Assembly (NCBI RefSeq): GCF_000934605.2
Contig: NZ_CP010897.2
Coordinates: 1,054,001-1,118,000 of the forward strand
Reading direction: 5' to 3'
DNA: 64,000 nucleotides
Source: Pandoraea vervacti
GTDB lineage: Bacteria; Pseudomonadota; Gammaproteobacteria; Burkholderiales; Burkholderiaceae
Below, piece by piece: positions 54,183 through 63,401 of this stretch. A program made the translations under genes and the position numbers. Position 1 is the stretch's first letter, and each line of letters starts with the position of its first letter. The notes beneath the pieces were generated by a model, which was given only the letters and a program-made list of their open reading frames with translations, searched no databases and was not told the DNA's origin.

Positions 54183-54227
54183 TTTCCCGCCGATCTTCGA
54201 CCCTTCATCCCTATTCGATAAATCACG

Positions 54228-54851
54228 GTGGCTAAACGTCAATCCGCCTCACCCCCTGCTGCCGGCCGCAAGACGGCCGGCGCGCCGGGCGCCGACGATT
54301 CGCTGGGGCTGCGCATCAAGCATGCGCGTCTCGTGCGGCAACTCACGCTCAAGGCACTGGCCGAACTCGCCGGATGCTCCGAGAGCTTGCTCTCGAAGGT
54401 GGAGCGCGCCAATGCAACCCCGTCGCTGGCAACGTTGCACCGCATTGCCGGTGCGCTCGACACGAACATTGGCGAGCTGGTCTCCGGCCCCGATCTCACA
54501 TCGTCGCCGGTGCATCGCAGCGATCAGCGCCCGGTGGTCCGCTTTCCGACCAAACGCAATCGCGGATCGATCATGCTCGAGCGCGTGGTGGTGCCGGGCC
54601 CGGGGCAATTGCTGCAAGGGGATATCCACGTCATCGAGCCCAATACGAGCAGCGACGAGCAGATATCTCACATCGGCGAGGAGTTGGGATACGTGATCGA
54701 GGGCACGCTCGAACTGATGCTCGGCGACGCATGTCACGTGTTGAGCGCCGGGGATTCGTTCCACTTCCCGAGTACCTTGCCGCACAGCTATCGCAATCCG
54801 GGCAAGACCGTGACCCGCGTGCTCTGGATCAACACGCCGCCGACCTTTTAG
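54228..54851 (+). CDS. XRE-cupin transcriptional regulator
   Basis: The 207-residue protein joins an HTH_3 domain (RLVRQLTLKALAELAGCSESLLSKVERANATPSLATL) to a C-terminal cupin_2 barrel (EELGYVIEGTLELMLGD, SAGDSFHFPSTLPHSYRNPG). Such regulators sense small molecules, often polyamines or amino-acid derivatives (PuuR type), and repress their catabolic operons. Encoded inside the operon it most likely controls. Start GTG 54228. Confidence 0.92.
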   Translation: MAKRQSASPPAAGRKTAGAPGADDSLGLRIKHARLVRQLTLKALAELAGCSESLLSKVERANATPSLATLHRIAGALDTNIGELVSGPDLTSSPVHRSDQRPVVRFPTKRNRGSIMLERVVVPGPGQLLQGDIHVIEPNTSSDEQISHIGEELGYVIEGTLELMLGDACHVLSAGDSFHFPSTLPHSYRNPGKTVTRVLWINTPPTF

Positions 54852-54864
54852 GAGTGCATTCATC

Positions 54865-55818
54865 GTGTCAGGCACCGATGTATCGCAGATGCAACTGCCG
54901 CGCTTTGCCGGCATTCCCACGTTCATGCGCGTGCCATTCGTCCAGGATTGGCGCACGCTCGACATCGCGCTGGCCGGCGTGCCCTACGACGGCGGGGTGA
55001 CGGCGCGCCCGGGGGCACGCTTCGGTCCGCGCGAAATTCGCAACATGTCGACGATGACGCGGCCCATTCATCATGTGACTCGCTTCAACCCGTTCGACGT
55101 GTGCCGGATCGGCGATGTGGGCGACGTACCGTTCTCGAACCTTTACGACGTCGAATTGGCCCACGCCGACATCCGGCAATTCTTCGCGCCGTTGTTTGCT
55201 GCCGGCAAGCTGCCGCTGATTGCCGGAGGCGACCACTCGATTACTTACCCGGTGTTGCAGGCGATGCGCCCGACGAAGCCTGTGGGGCTCGTACACATCG
55301 ACGCCCACACCGACACGTGGGATACGTTCAAGGGATCGAAATTCACGCACGGCGCGCCCTTCAGGCGAGCCATCGAGGCCGGGCTGATCGATCCGCATCG
55401 CTCGATCCAGATCGGTATTCGCGGTGCGCAGGGCTCCGACGAGGGCTGGCGCTATTCACAGGCGCAGGGCATGCGCGTGGTGTTCATCGAAGCGTTCGAG
55501 ACGATGGGGCCGGCCGCCGTGGCCGCATTCGCCAGAGAAGTCGTTGGCGACGGGCCGGTATACCTCTCGCTGGACGTCGATGCGCTCGACCCCGTTTACG
55601 CGCCCGGCACCGGCACGCCGGAGATTGGCGGGCTCACCACGCGCGAGCTGCTGGCGCTGCTGCGCGGGCTCGATGGCATCGCGTGGGCGGGCGGAGACGT
55701 AGTGGAGGTATCGCCGCCTTACGACGTCGGGGGCAATACCGCGCTCGCAGGCGCCACGCTGATGTACGAAATGCTGTGCCTGTTCGCCAGCCATCTTTCG
55801 CGAACACGACACGCATAG
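54865..55818 (+). CDS. Agmatinase-like ureohydrolase (arginase family)
   Basis: The 317-residue enzyme has the complete dimanganese site of the arginase family: H in GGDHSITYP, D-x-H-x-D in HIDAHTDTWD and D-x-D in SLDVDALDP. Family members hydrolyse agmatine, 4-guanidinobutyrate, 3-guanidinopropionate or, with nickel, guanidine, releasing urea. The name agmatinase is the default; linked GABA-type aminotransferases and succinate-semialdehyde dehydrogenases 1-7 kb away make guanidinobutyrase attractive. GTG 54865 follows AGGAG. Last gene of the operon. Confidence 0.88.
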   Translation: MSGTDVSQMQLPRFAGIPTFMRVPFVQDWRTLDIALAGVPYDGGVTARPGARFGPREIRNMSTMTRPIHHVTRFNPFDVCRIGDVGDVPFSNLYDVELAHADIRQFFAPLFAAGKLPLIAGGDHSITYPVLQAMRPTKPVGLVHIDAHTDTWDTFKGSKFTHGAPFRRAIEAGLIDPHRSIQIGIRGAQGSDEGWRYSQAQGMRVVFIEAFETMGPAAVAAFAREVVGDGPVYLSLDVDALDPVYAPGTGTPEIGGLTTRELLALLRGLDGIAWAGGDVVEVSPPYDVGGNTALAGATLMYEMLCLFASHLSRTRHA

Positions 55819-56022
55819 CCGGCGCATTGCCGCTTATCTGACGATCCGACGACGAACCCGGCGCGCGCGATCCCGCGACGCTCGCTCGGGGGCAACACGC
55901 CTTCGCGCCCGGGTTCGGCGCGCACGCACGTCGTCGGAAGCGGTAGCCGCCCGACCTTATCGCAAAGTCAGTCGGCGCGGCGCTGTCAGGATGCGAGCTT
56001 CTTTCCCCGATGGAGGCCAGCC

Positions 56023-56634
56023 ATGCATCCTGTGAGCACGACGACGCTCGGTGCCGTACCGACGACGCCCTTCACCCCACCTACGCCGCAGCCGCGGCAC
56101 GCGCGTATGCACGAGTGCTTTCGCGCGGACATCGCGACGGTCAGACTTCGGCACGGCGGCAGTCGCCCGATCGCAACGGCGGTCATCGGGGAGCCGGTAC
56201 GCCAGACAGCGCCCCATCGGCGCTTGCCGATTCTGGCGGCACGACGTTTGTTCGCCTCCGACGCGCCCGCGCCCGCAGCGGACTTCGCCTTCTTCCGCGA
56301 GCCGCTGAAGCAGACCCCCGCGCTGATCGGTCAATGGCGCGCGGCGGCGAAGGCGGGGAGCGGGTCCGAGGCGTGGGCGCAATTCATCGCCGACATCAGC
56401 GAACGGTTTTTCAAGGGCAGCCGCAAGCAACGTGTGATGGATGCCCTGGTGCTGAGCCTCGATATCCTGCCGCCGCGTGACCGGGCGGACGCGTTGGCCT
56501 GCGTGCTGGCCGACGGCGTCGAGGGCAACGCCGCAGTGGAAGAGTTCTGGGCATTCGTCGGCATGGAGCGTATTCCCGACGCAGACAAGGCGCGCGTGGC
56601 CGAGCTGATTCACCGGTACGGCATCGGCACGTGA
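56023..56634 (+). CDS. Hypothetical protein, unknown family
   Basis: The 203-residue product has a Pro/Thr-rich N-terminus (about 30 residues) and a basic middle. Its helical C-terminal half contains GSEAWAQFIADISERFFKGSRKQRVMD and ends near LIHRYGIGT. I do not recognise it. ATG 56023 follows GGAGG by a few bases. It stands alone, convergent with the aldehyde dehydrogenase gene and 204 bases after the ureohydrolase, so no operon role can be assigned. Confidence 0.6.
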   Translation: MHPVSTTTLGAVPTTPFTPPTPQPRHARMHECFRADIATVRLRHGGSRPIATAVIGEPVRQTAPHRRLPILAARRLFASDAPAPAADFAFFREPLKQTPALIGQWRAAAKAGSGSEAWAQFIADISERFFKGSRKQRVMDALVLSLDILPPRDRADALACVLADGVEGNAAVEEFWAFVGMERIPDADKARVAELIHRYGIGT

Positions 56635-56650
56635 CCCCAAGCGGCGACGC

Positions 56651-58123
56651 TCAATCCAGATCGCCCTGGCAGACGTACTTGATCGACAGGTAATCGTCTA
56701 GGCCGTACTTCGAACCTTCCCGTCCATAGCCGGAGGCTTTCACGCCGCCGAACGGCGCCGCCTCGCTCGAGACGGCGCCTTCGTTCATCCCGATTACGCC
56801 CGCTTCGAGACGACGCGCCACGCGCTGCGCGCGTCGCATGTCCTGCGTGTAGAAGTAGGCCGCCAACCCGAACGGCGTGTCGTTCGCGCGCCGGATGACG
56901 TCGTCCTCCGTCTCGAAGCGAAACAGCGGCACGACCGGCCCGAACGTTTCCTCCTGACTCACGAGCATGCTGTCGGTCACCTCGGTGAGCACCGTCGGCG
57001 CGAAGTAATGCGCACCGAGCGACGGCAGCGGCGCACCGCCGGTCAGCGCGCGCGCACCCTGCGACATCGCATCGACGACATGACGTTCGATCTTCTCCAC
57101 CGCGCGGCGGTTGATCATCGGCCCGATCTGCGCGTTCGCGTCGCTGGCCGGGGCGACGTGCAATGCCGCCACCCGCCGGGCAAGCAACTCGGCAAAGGCG
57201 TCGTACACTCCTGCCTGCACGTACACGCGATTCGGGCAGACGCAAGTCTGTCCGCCGTTACGGAACTTCGACGCCATCAATCCCGTCGCGGCAGACGCCA
57301 GATCCGCGTCGTCGAACACGATGAACGGGGCATTGCCGCCAAGTTCCAGCGAGAGTTTCTTGAGCGTGCCCGCCGATTCGCGGGCGAGATGCATGCCGAC
57401 GGCCGTCGATCCGGTGAACGTCACTTTGCGCACGCGCGCGTCGGCGAGCCAGTCGGCAACGGCATCGATGCCTCGAGTGCGCGAGGCCGTAATCACGTTG
57501 AGCACGCCCGGCGGCACGCCGGCCTCGACAGCAAGGGCCGCCAGCGCGAGCGCGGTGAGCGGCGTGTCCTCGGCGGGTTTGGCGACCACGGTGCACCCGA
57601 CGGCCAACGCCGGCGCGATCTTGCGCGCGATCATCGCAAGCGGGAAGTTCCACGGCGTGATGGCTGCGACCACGCCGACGGGCTCCTTGACTGCCGTCAT
57701 GCGCTTGCCGGGGTGTTGCTGCGGAATGATGTCGCCGTACACGCGCGTCGCCTCGCTCGCGAACCAGTCCACATACGAGGCGCCATACGCCACTTCGCCA
57801 CGCCCTTCGGCAAGTGGCTTGCCCTGTTCCAGCGAGATGAGCTTGCCGAGATCATCCGCGTTCGCGAGGATGAGCGCATGCCAGCGCCTGAGCACTTCGG
57901 CACGCTCGCGCGGCAGCCTGTCGCGCCATGCGGGGAGCGCACGGCTGGCCGCGTCGGTCGCGGCACGCGCGTCGACGGCAGCGCTGTCAGGCACCTCGGC
58001 GAGCACGGCGTCGTTAGCCGGGTTGTGCACGCGATAGCGGCCCGCGTCGTGGGCATCGGTCCATTCGCCGTTGATCAGGTTCTGATGGCGTATCAGGTCG
58101 GGGCGTGACAGGCAAAGCGACAT
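56651..58123 (-). CDS. gabD: NAD(P)-dependent aldehyde dehydrogenase, succinate-semialdehyde type (copy 1)
   Basis: The 490-residue enzyme has the GabD-like pattern: TPWNFPLAMIARKIAPALAVGC, FTGSTAVGMHLA, catalytic Glu in LELGGNAPFIVFDDADL and catalytic Cys in GGQTCVCPNRVYV. It oxidises a semialdehyde such as succinate semialdehyde to the acid. Last in the minus-strand run of two aldehyde dehydrogenases and two aminotransferases, 69 bases after the class III aminotransferase. The substrate assignment rests on family and context. Confidence 0.88.
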   Translation of the reverse strand: MSLCLSRPDLIRHQNLINGEWTDAHDAGRYRVHNPANDAVLAEVPDSAAVDARAATDAASRALPAWRDRLPRERAEVLRRWHALILANADDLGKLISLEQGKPLAEGRGEVAYGASYVDWFASEATRVYGDIIPQQHPGKRMTAVKEPVGVVAAITPWNFPLAMIARKIAPALAVGCTVVAKPAEDTPLTALALAALAVEAGVPPGVLNVITASRTRGIDAVADWLADARVRKVTFTGSTAVGMHLARESAGTLKKLSLELGGNAPFIVFDDADLASAATGLMASKFRNGGQTCVCPNRVYVQAGVYDAFAELLARRVAALHVAPASDANAQIGPMINRRAVEKIERHVVDAMSQGARALTGGAPLPSLGAHYFAPTVLTEVTDSMLVSQEETFGPVVPLFRFETEDDVIRRANDTPFGLAAYFYTQDMRRAQRVARRLEAGVIGMNEGAVSSEAAPFGGVKASGYGREGSKYGLDDYLSIKYVCQGDLD

Positions 58124-58192
58124 ACGGCGATCTCCGGTGCAGGGGGCCAGGTGAATGAGGGATGAGGGACAAGGGATGGAGGGGGGCCGAGA

Positions 58193-59572
58193 TCAACCGC
58201 GAAGCGCCGCGCGCACGTCGGCCGCGTCGAGGACGTCATCGAGCGTCGCACGCACCCGGGCAAACAGTTCCGCGAATTCTTCCGCGCTGAAACACAAGGC
58301 CGGTGCAAACCCGAGAATGTTGTCGCCGAACGCGCGAAAGATCACACCATTGCGATACGCTGCTGCGCCGATACGCTCATGGAGTTTGAGCGACGGATCG
58401 AAGCGCTGACGTGTCGTTTTGTCGGCCACGAGTTCGAGCGCGCCGAGCAAACCGCGATGGCGCGAGTCGCCGACCAACGGGTGATCGAGCAGCGCGTCGA
58501 GCCCGTCGGCAAACGTCTTGGCGTGCGCCTGCGCGTTGGCCAGCAAACCGCCCTCGTCATACAGCTTCAGGCAGGCGAGTCCGATCGCAGCGCTCACCGG
58601 ATGCGCCGAATACGTCTGTCCGTGCCCGACCGGCGCACCCTTCGCTGCGTCGGCAATCGCCTGGTAAATGGCGTCGGACATCAGCACGGCGCCCATGGGC
58701 GCGTAGCCCGCGGTCAACCCCTTGGCGAGGGTCATCAGGTCGGGGGCGACGTCTTCCGCCTCGCAGGCGAACATCGGTCCGGTACGCCCGAAGCCGGTGA
58801 TGACCTCGTCGGCAACGAACAGAATGTCGAGCCGCTTGCAGGCCTCGCGCATGGCGCGCAGCCAGCCCTTGGGCGGAACGATCACGCCGCCGGAACCTTG
58901 CACCGGTTCGCAGAAGAACGCCGCGACGTGCGCTGCGCCCAGCTCGCCGACCTTCGCTTCGAGCGCGGCGACCGAGGCGGCGATGATCGCCTGTGGATCG
59001 TCGGGCGTAGCGCTGCGGTACGGGTAGGGCGACGGGATGTGATGTTGCGTCGGCAGCGGCAGATCGAAGTTGCGATGAAAGGCGGGCAGTGCGGTGAGTC
59101 CGGCGCCGGTGGAGGAGGAGCCGTGATACCCGCGCTCAAGCGCGATGAAATGCTTCTTCTCAGGTTTGCCGATGGCGTTGAAGTAGTGCGTGATGAACCG
59201 CACGGCGGCGTCGACCGCGTCCGAGCCGCCCAGCGTGAAGTAGACGTGCTGCAACGAGGGAGGCGTCAATTCGACCAGTTTTTGCGCAAGCAGGATCGCC
59301 GGCGCCGACGCAAAGCCGAAATAGCCTGTCGCATACGGCAGGCGGTTCAACTGTTCCGTCGCCGCTTTGACGATCGACGGCTGTCCGTATCCGGTGTTGA
59401 CGCACCACAGCCCGGCGAAGCCGTCGAGCAGCGCGTTGCCATTGGCGTCGTGCAGCCACGCGCCGTTGCCGCTGGTGAGCACCGTGGCGCCCTGTGCCTC
59501 GTGCGCGCGGTAGTCGGCAACCGGGTGGATCAGGTATTGGCGATCGGCTTCGATCAGCGATTCGTCGGACAT
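58193..59572 (-). CDS. Class III PLP-dependent aminotransferase (copy 1)
   Basis: The 459-residue omega-aminotransferase has GFAGLWCVNTGYGQPSIV at the N-terminus, FTLGGSDAVDAAVRF, the FVADEVITGFGRTG aspartate and the PLP lysine in LAKGLTAGYAPMGA. Close relatives take GABA, putrescine, beta-alanine or similar omega-amines with pyruvate. ATG 59572 has GAGGTG upstream. Followed by the copy-1 aldehyde dehydrogenase that would take the aldehyde product. Confidence 0.9.
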   Translation of the reverse strand: MSDESLIEADRQYLIHPVADYRAHEAQGATVLTSGNGAWLHDANGNALLDGFAGLWCVNTGYGQPSIVKAATEQLNRLPYATGYFGFASAPAILLAQKLVELTPPSLQHVYFTLGGSDAVDAAVRFITHYFNAIGKPEKKHFIALERGYHGSSSTGAGLTALPAFHRNFDLPLPTQHHIPSPYPYRSATPDDPQAIIAASVAALEAKVGELGAAHVAAFFCEPVQGSGGVIVPPKGWLRAMREACKRLDILFVADEVITGFGRTGPMFACEAEDVAPDLMTLAKGLTAGYAPMGAVLMSDAIYQAIADAAKGAPVGHGQTYSAHPVSAAIGLACLKLYDEGGLLANAQAHAKTFADGLDALLDHPLVGDSRHRGLLGALELVADKTTRQRFDPSLKLHERIGAAAYRNGVIFRAFGDNILGFAPALCFSAEEFAELFARVRATLDDVLDAADVRAALRG

Positions 59573-59782
59573 GTGCGGCACCTCGTCGGAGCGATTGGGA
59601 AATGGCGTCGTGGCCCGCCGCGCATGGTGGGTTGCATGTCGCGCGCGGGCCATCGTGTCAGCCCTTTCATTTAAGACGTGTCGAAATTCGGGGTCATCCT
59701 ACGAACCGACGGAGACGGCATGCGCCGTGTGCTGTGTCTCGTGGGGACGCACGCCGGCGGCGCCGCTCACGCGCGGCGAGTT

Positions 59783-61168
59783 TTAGCGCAGGACTTGCCC
59801 GGCCACGTCGTCCACCGCGGCGCGGGCAATACTCACCATCTCGTCGACGTCGGCGCGCGTGGCGACGAGCGGCGGGGCGAAGCCGAGAATGTCGCCGTGC
59901 GGCATGGCGCGCGCGATCATGCCGCGCGAGAGCGCGGCGGCCGACACGCGCGGACCGACCTTCATGGCGGCGTCGAACGGCACACGCGCCGCGCCGTCGG
60001 CCATGAACTCGATGGCCGCGAGCATGCCGACACTGCGCACCTCGCCCACGAGCGGATGCGCGTCGAACGCTGCGTGCAGCTTCTCGCCGAAGTACTGGCC
60101 AACGTCCGCCGCGTTTCGGGTCAGATGCTCGCGCTCCAGAATGTCGAGATTGGCAAGTGCCGCTGCCGCGCAGATCGGATGTCCGGAGTACGTCCAGCCG
60201 TGCCCCATCGGACCATATTCGCGCGAACCGCGCTCGATCACGTCCCACACGCGCTCGCTCACGATGACGCCGGACAGCGGCGCATAGGCGCTCGTCAGTC
60301 CCTTGGCGATGGTGATGAGGTCCGGCGTCATGCCGTAATGCTGGGAGCCCATCGGCGAGCCGAGACGGCCGAAACCACACACGACTTCGTCCGCGATGAG
60401 CAGGATGTCGTGACGCCGCAGCACGGCCTGGATCGCGTCCCAGTAGCCAGCGGGCGGGGCGATGATGCCGCCGGTGCCCATGACCGGTTCCCCGATGAAG
60501 GCGGCGATCGTGTCTGCGCCTTCGCGGGCAATGAGCATCTCCAGGGCCTCCACGCAATGCGCGACGAAGGCCTGCTCGGTCATGCCGGGGGGCGCCTTCC
60601 GGTACCAGTGCGGGCAAAGCGTGTGATGCACGCGCTCGAGCGGCAGGTCGAAGTGCTGATGGAAGCTTGGCAACCCGGTCAGGCTGCCCGTGACGATACC
60701 GGAGCCGTGATAACCGCGCTCGCGCGAGATGATCTTCTTCTTTTGCGGACGTCCGAGCACGTTGTTGTAGTACCAGACGATCTTGATCTGGGTTTCGTTG
60801 GCATCGGAGCCGGACAGCCCGTAGTAGACCTTTTTCATGCCCGCTGGCGACCAGTCGATGATTCGCCGGGACAACTCGATGATGGCATCGGTCGAGTGGC
60901 CGACATACGTGTGGTAGTAGGCAAGCGAGGACGCCTGCTTGTGGATGGCGTCGGCCACTTCCGTGCGACCGTAGCCGATATTCACGCAGTACAGGCCTGC
61001 GAAAGCGTCGAGATAACGGCGGCCTTCGTGATCTTCGATGCGCATGCCCTGCGCGGTACGGATGATCTTGCCCGGCAGCGCGCCGCTCGCGTGGTCGGCG
61101 GCGTGTGTGGACGGGTGCATGAAGTGCGCGCGGTCCTGCGCGAACTGCTGGTCGGTCGAAGCGGTCAT
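59783..61168 (-). CDS. Class III PLP-dependent aminotransferase (copy 2; DoeD-like position)
   Basis: The 461-residue enzyme is a diverged paralogue of its neighbour: AGLYCVNIGYGRTEVADAI, GLSGSDANETQIKIVWYY, IADEVVCGFGRLG and the PLP lysine in IAKGLTSAYAPLSGV. In ectoine-degrading bacteria an aminotransferase of this kind (DoeD) acts on L-2,4-diaminobutyrate next to DoeC and DoeX, the same order as here. GABA or beta-alanine remains an equal possibility. Confidence 0.9.
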   Translation of the reverse strand: MTASTDQQFAQDRAHFMHPSTHAADHASGALPGKIIRTAQGMRIEDHEGRRYLDAFAGLYCVNIGYGRTEVADAIHKQASSLAYYHTYVGHSTDAIIELSRRIIDWSPAGMKKVYYGLSGSDANETQIKIVWYYNNVLGRPQKKKIISRERGYHGSGIVTGSLTGLPSFHQHFDLPLERVHHTLCPHWYRKAPPGMTEQAFVAHCVEALEMLIAREGADTIAAFIGEPVMGTGGIIAPPAGYWDAIQAVLRRHDILLIADEVVCGFGRLGSPMGSQHYGMTPDLITIAKGLTSAYAPLSGVIVSERVWDVIERGSREYGPMGHGWTYSGHPICAAAALANLDILEREHLTRNAADVGQYFGEKLHAAFDAHPLVGEVRSVGMLAAIEFMADGAARVPFDAAMKVGPRVSAAALSRGMIARAMPHGDILGFAPPLVATRADVDEMVSIARAAVDDVAGQVLR

Positions 61169-61262
61169 GAATGTCTCCTTAATGGCGATGAAGGGAAGGC
61201 GAAGCGCTATGGCGATGTGGCGATAAAGCGTTGAGCGATCGGGACACCCAACGCGCGGACAG

Positions 61263-62738
61263 TCATGCCCGATGCACGGGAATGCCGAGATTGCCCAGGC
61301 AGAAGTATTTGGTTTCGGTAAACGGTTCGAACCCGTCGCTGCCGCCTTCGCGACCCAGGCCCGAGGCCTTCATGCCGCCGAACGGGATCGGCGCGCCGGT
61401 GAACTTCACGCCGTTCACGCTCACCATCGCGAAGTCCAGGCGTCGCACGAGGGAAAAGATCTCGTCGACCCGGCGGGCGCAGACATAAGCCGCGAGGCCG
61501 TACTCTGTGTCATTGGCCCGCGCGACGACCTCGTCGAGCGAGTCGAACGCGCACACGGCGGACACCGGACCGAAGTTCTCTTCGTCGTAGACGCGCATGC
61601 CGGGCGCAGCGTCGGCCACGACAGTCGGGCAGTAGAACCAGCCGCCCAGCGCATGCGGCTCGCCGCCCACGGTAATCTGGGCGCCCTTTCGGCAAGCGTC
61701 GTCCACACGAGCGAGCGTGGCGTCGAACGCCGCCTGATGCATGAGAGGGCCGACATCGACGTTGTCGGCGAACGCCGGTCCCACGCGCAATTGTGCGACT
61801 GCCTGCGTGTAGCGATCGACGAACGCGCCGTAGCGAGCGCGTGCGACGAAGATCCGGTTGGCTGCACAGCAGTCCTGTCCGGAGCTCTGGAACTTCGCGG
61901 CCACGGCGATGCGCACGGCGTCGTCGAGATCCACATCGTCGAGCACGATGAAGGGCGCGTTGCCGCCGAGTTCTAGCGCCAGCTTCTTGATGCCGCTCGC
62001 GGCGGCGGCCTGCGCCACCAATTGCCCCACGCGCGTCGACCCCGTGAAGCTCACGGCACGCACGCGAGGGTCGCCGACGAGCGTGCGCATCGCCATGTCC
62101 GGCTCGCCCAGCACCACGTTGAAGAGCCCCGGCGGCAGTCCGGCTTCGTCGGCCAGCTGGGCGAGCGCCAGCGCGCTGAATGGTGTTTCGTGTGCAGGCT
62201 TTACCACGACGGCGCAACCGGCGGCCAATGCGGCAGCGGCTTTGCGCGTGATCATCGCGCAAGGGAAATTCCACGGCGTGATGAGTGCGGCGACGCCGAC
62301 CGGCTCGCGCACGGTCCCCAACTGCGCGCCATCGATGTGAGACGTGATCGTGCGCCCGTCGAGACGGCGCGCCTCGTGGGCGTACCACTCGACGAACGAC
62401 GCGCCGTAGGCGATCTCGCCGCGCGCTTCATGCAGTGGCTTTCCCTGCTCGCGAGCGAGCAGCGTCGCGAGATCGTCGGCGTGCTGCCGGATCAGGACGT
62501 GCCAGCGCAGCAAGGCTGCACAGCGCTGTTCGGCAGAGGTCCAGCGCCATGTCGAAAAGGCACGCTCGGCGGCATCGACCGCCGTGCGAATCTGCTCGCG
62601 CGTGAGCATCGGGACGTGGCCGAGCGTCGATTGATCGGACGGGTCGACGACGGCCATAGAGGCGGCGTCGTCGCTATGCGTCCAGCGTCCGTCGATGTAG
62701 CAAAGCGATTTGAACAGCACCGGGTGGTCGAGCAACAT
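61263..62738 (-). CDS. NAD-dependent semialdehyde dehydrogenase (copy 2; DoeC/SSADH type)
   Basis: The 491-residue aldehyde dehydrogenase has TPWNFPCAMITRKAAAALAAGC, FTGSTRVGQLVA, catalytic Glu in LELGGNAPFIVLDDVDL and catalytic Cys in SGQDCCAANRIFV. ATG 62738 follows AGGAG. It directly precedes the copy-2 aminotransferase. Orthologues are annotated succinate-semialdehyde dehydrogenase; in ectoine pathways the same place is taken by DoeC, aspartate-semialdehyde dehydrogenase. Confidence 0.88.
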   Translation of the reverse strand: MLLDHPVLFKSLCYIDGRWTHSDDAASMAVVDPSDQSTLGHVPMLTREQIRTAVDAAERAFSTWRWTSAEQRCAALLRWHVLIRQHADDLATLLAREQGKPLHEARGEIAYGASFVEWYAHEARRLDGRTITSHIDGAQLGTVREPVGVAALITPWNFPCAMITRKAAAALAAGCAVVVKPAHETPFSALALAQLADEAGLPPGLFNVVLGEPDMAMRTLVGDPRVRAVSFTGSTRVGQLVAQAAAASGIKKLALELGGNAPFIVLDDVDLDDAVRIAVAAKFQSSGQDCCAANRIFVARARYGAFVDRYTQAVAQLRVGPAFADNVDVGPLMHQAAFDATLARVDDACRKGAQITVGGEPHALGGWFYCPTVVADAAPGMRVYDEENFGPVSAVCAFDSLDEVVARANDTEYGLAAYVCARRVDEIFSLVRRLDFAMVSVNGVKFTGAPIPFGGMKASGLGREGGSDGFEPFTETKYFCLGNLGIPVHRA

Positions 62739-62921
62739 CGGCAATCTCCTGACATGGCGGTCGTTCGTCATGCAGAGATTGTGGGGGGCGGCGGCCCGGT
62801 GTTTTTTCTGTTCGGCGAGGGCGGATTTGCGCTTTCTTTCGAATGACGAGTGCGCGACGGGAAAGATTGCGTCAGTCGTGGCCAGCCGTAGTTTGGCGTG
62901 TCTTGTTATGGTCCGCGGCGA

Positions 62922-63401
62922 TCAGTCGGCATCGACCCAGTCGGGCGCCGCGTCCCGCTGATCTTTGACGACCTTGGTGACGATGTACGTGAAGTAGCGC
63001 TCGATGCCGAAGTCGGCCATCAACAGGTCGTCGATGAAACGCTGGTAATGATCGATGTCGCGCGCGAGCACATGCACGATGTAGTCGACGCCACCGCCCG
63101 TGGCATGGCATTGCACGACCTCCGGGGCTTCACGCAGGCGGCTCTCGAAGCGCTGCATGTCATGCGCGGTATGACGCGCCAGCGTGATCTCGACCACGAT
63201 GCGACTGACCTGAACCACGCCGCTCCAGTCGATGTCGGCACGATAGCCACGAATGACGCCCGCCGCCTCGAGACGCTGCACGCGCTCCCACGTGGGGGAG
63301 ACGGTCAAGTGAATCAGCTCGGCCAGACGCGATTTGGTAATGCGACCTTCGCGGGCCAGCACGCGAAGGATGGCGAGGTCGAAACGGTCGAGTTTCACCA
63401 T
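62922..63401 (-). CDS. Lrp/AsnC-family transcriptional regulator
   Basis: The 159-residue protein has an N-terminal helix-turn-helix (LAILRVLAREGRITKSRLAELIHLTVSPTWERVQRLEAAGVI) and a RAM ligand domain (RIVVEITLARHTAHDM, CHATGGGVDYIVHVLARD). It sits upstream of the dehydrogenase/aminotransferase genes and after a doeB remnant, the position of DoeX in ectoine-degradation loci. It probably controls the downstream run from the 183-base gap 62739-62921. Confidence 0.92.
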   Translation of the reverse strand: MVKLDRFDLAILRVLAREGRITKSRLAELIHLTVSPTWERVQRLEAAGVIRGYRADIDWSGVVQVSRIVVEITLARHTAHDMQRFESRLREAPEVVQCHATGGGVDYIVHVLARDIDHYQRFIDDLLMADFGIERYFTYIVTKVVKDQRDAAPDWVDAD

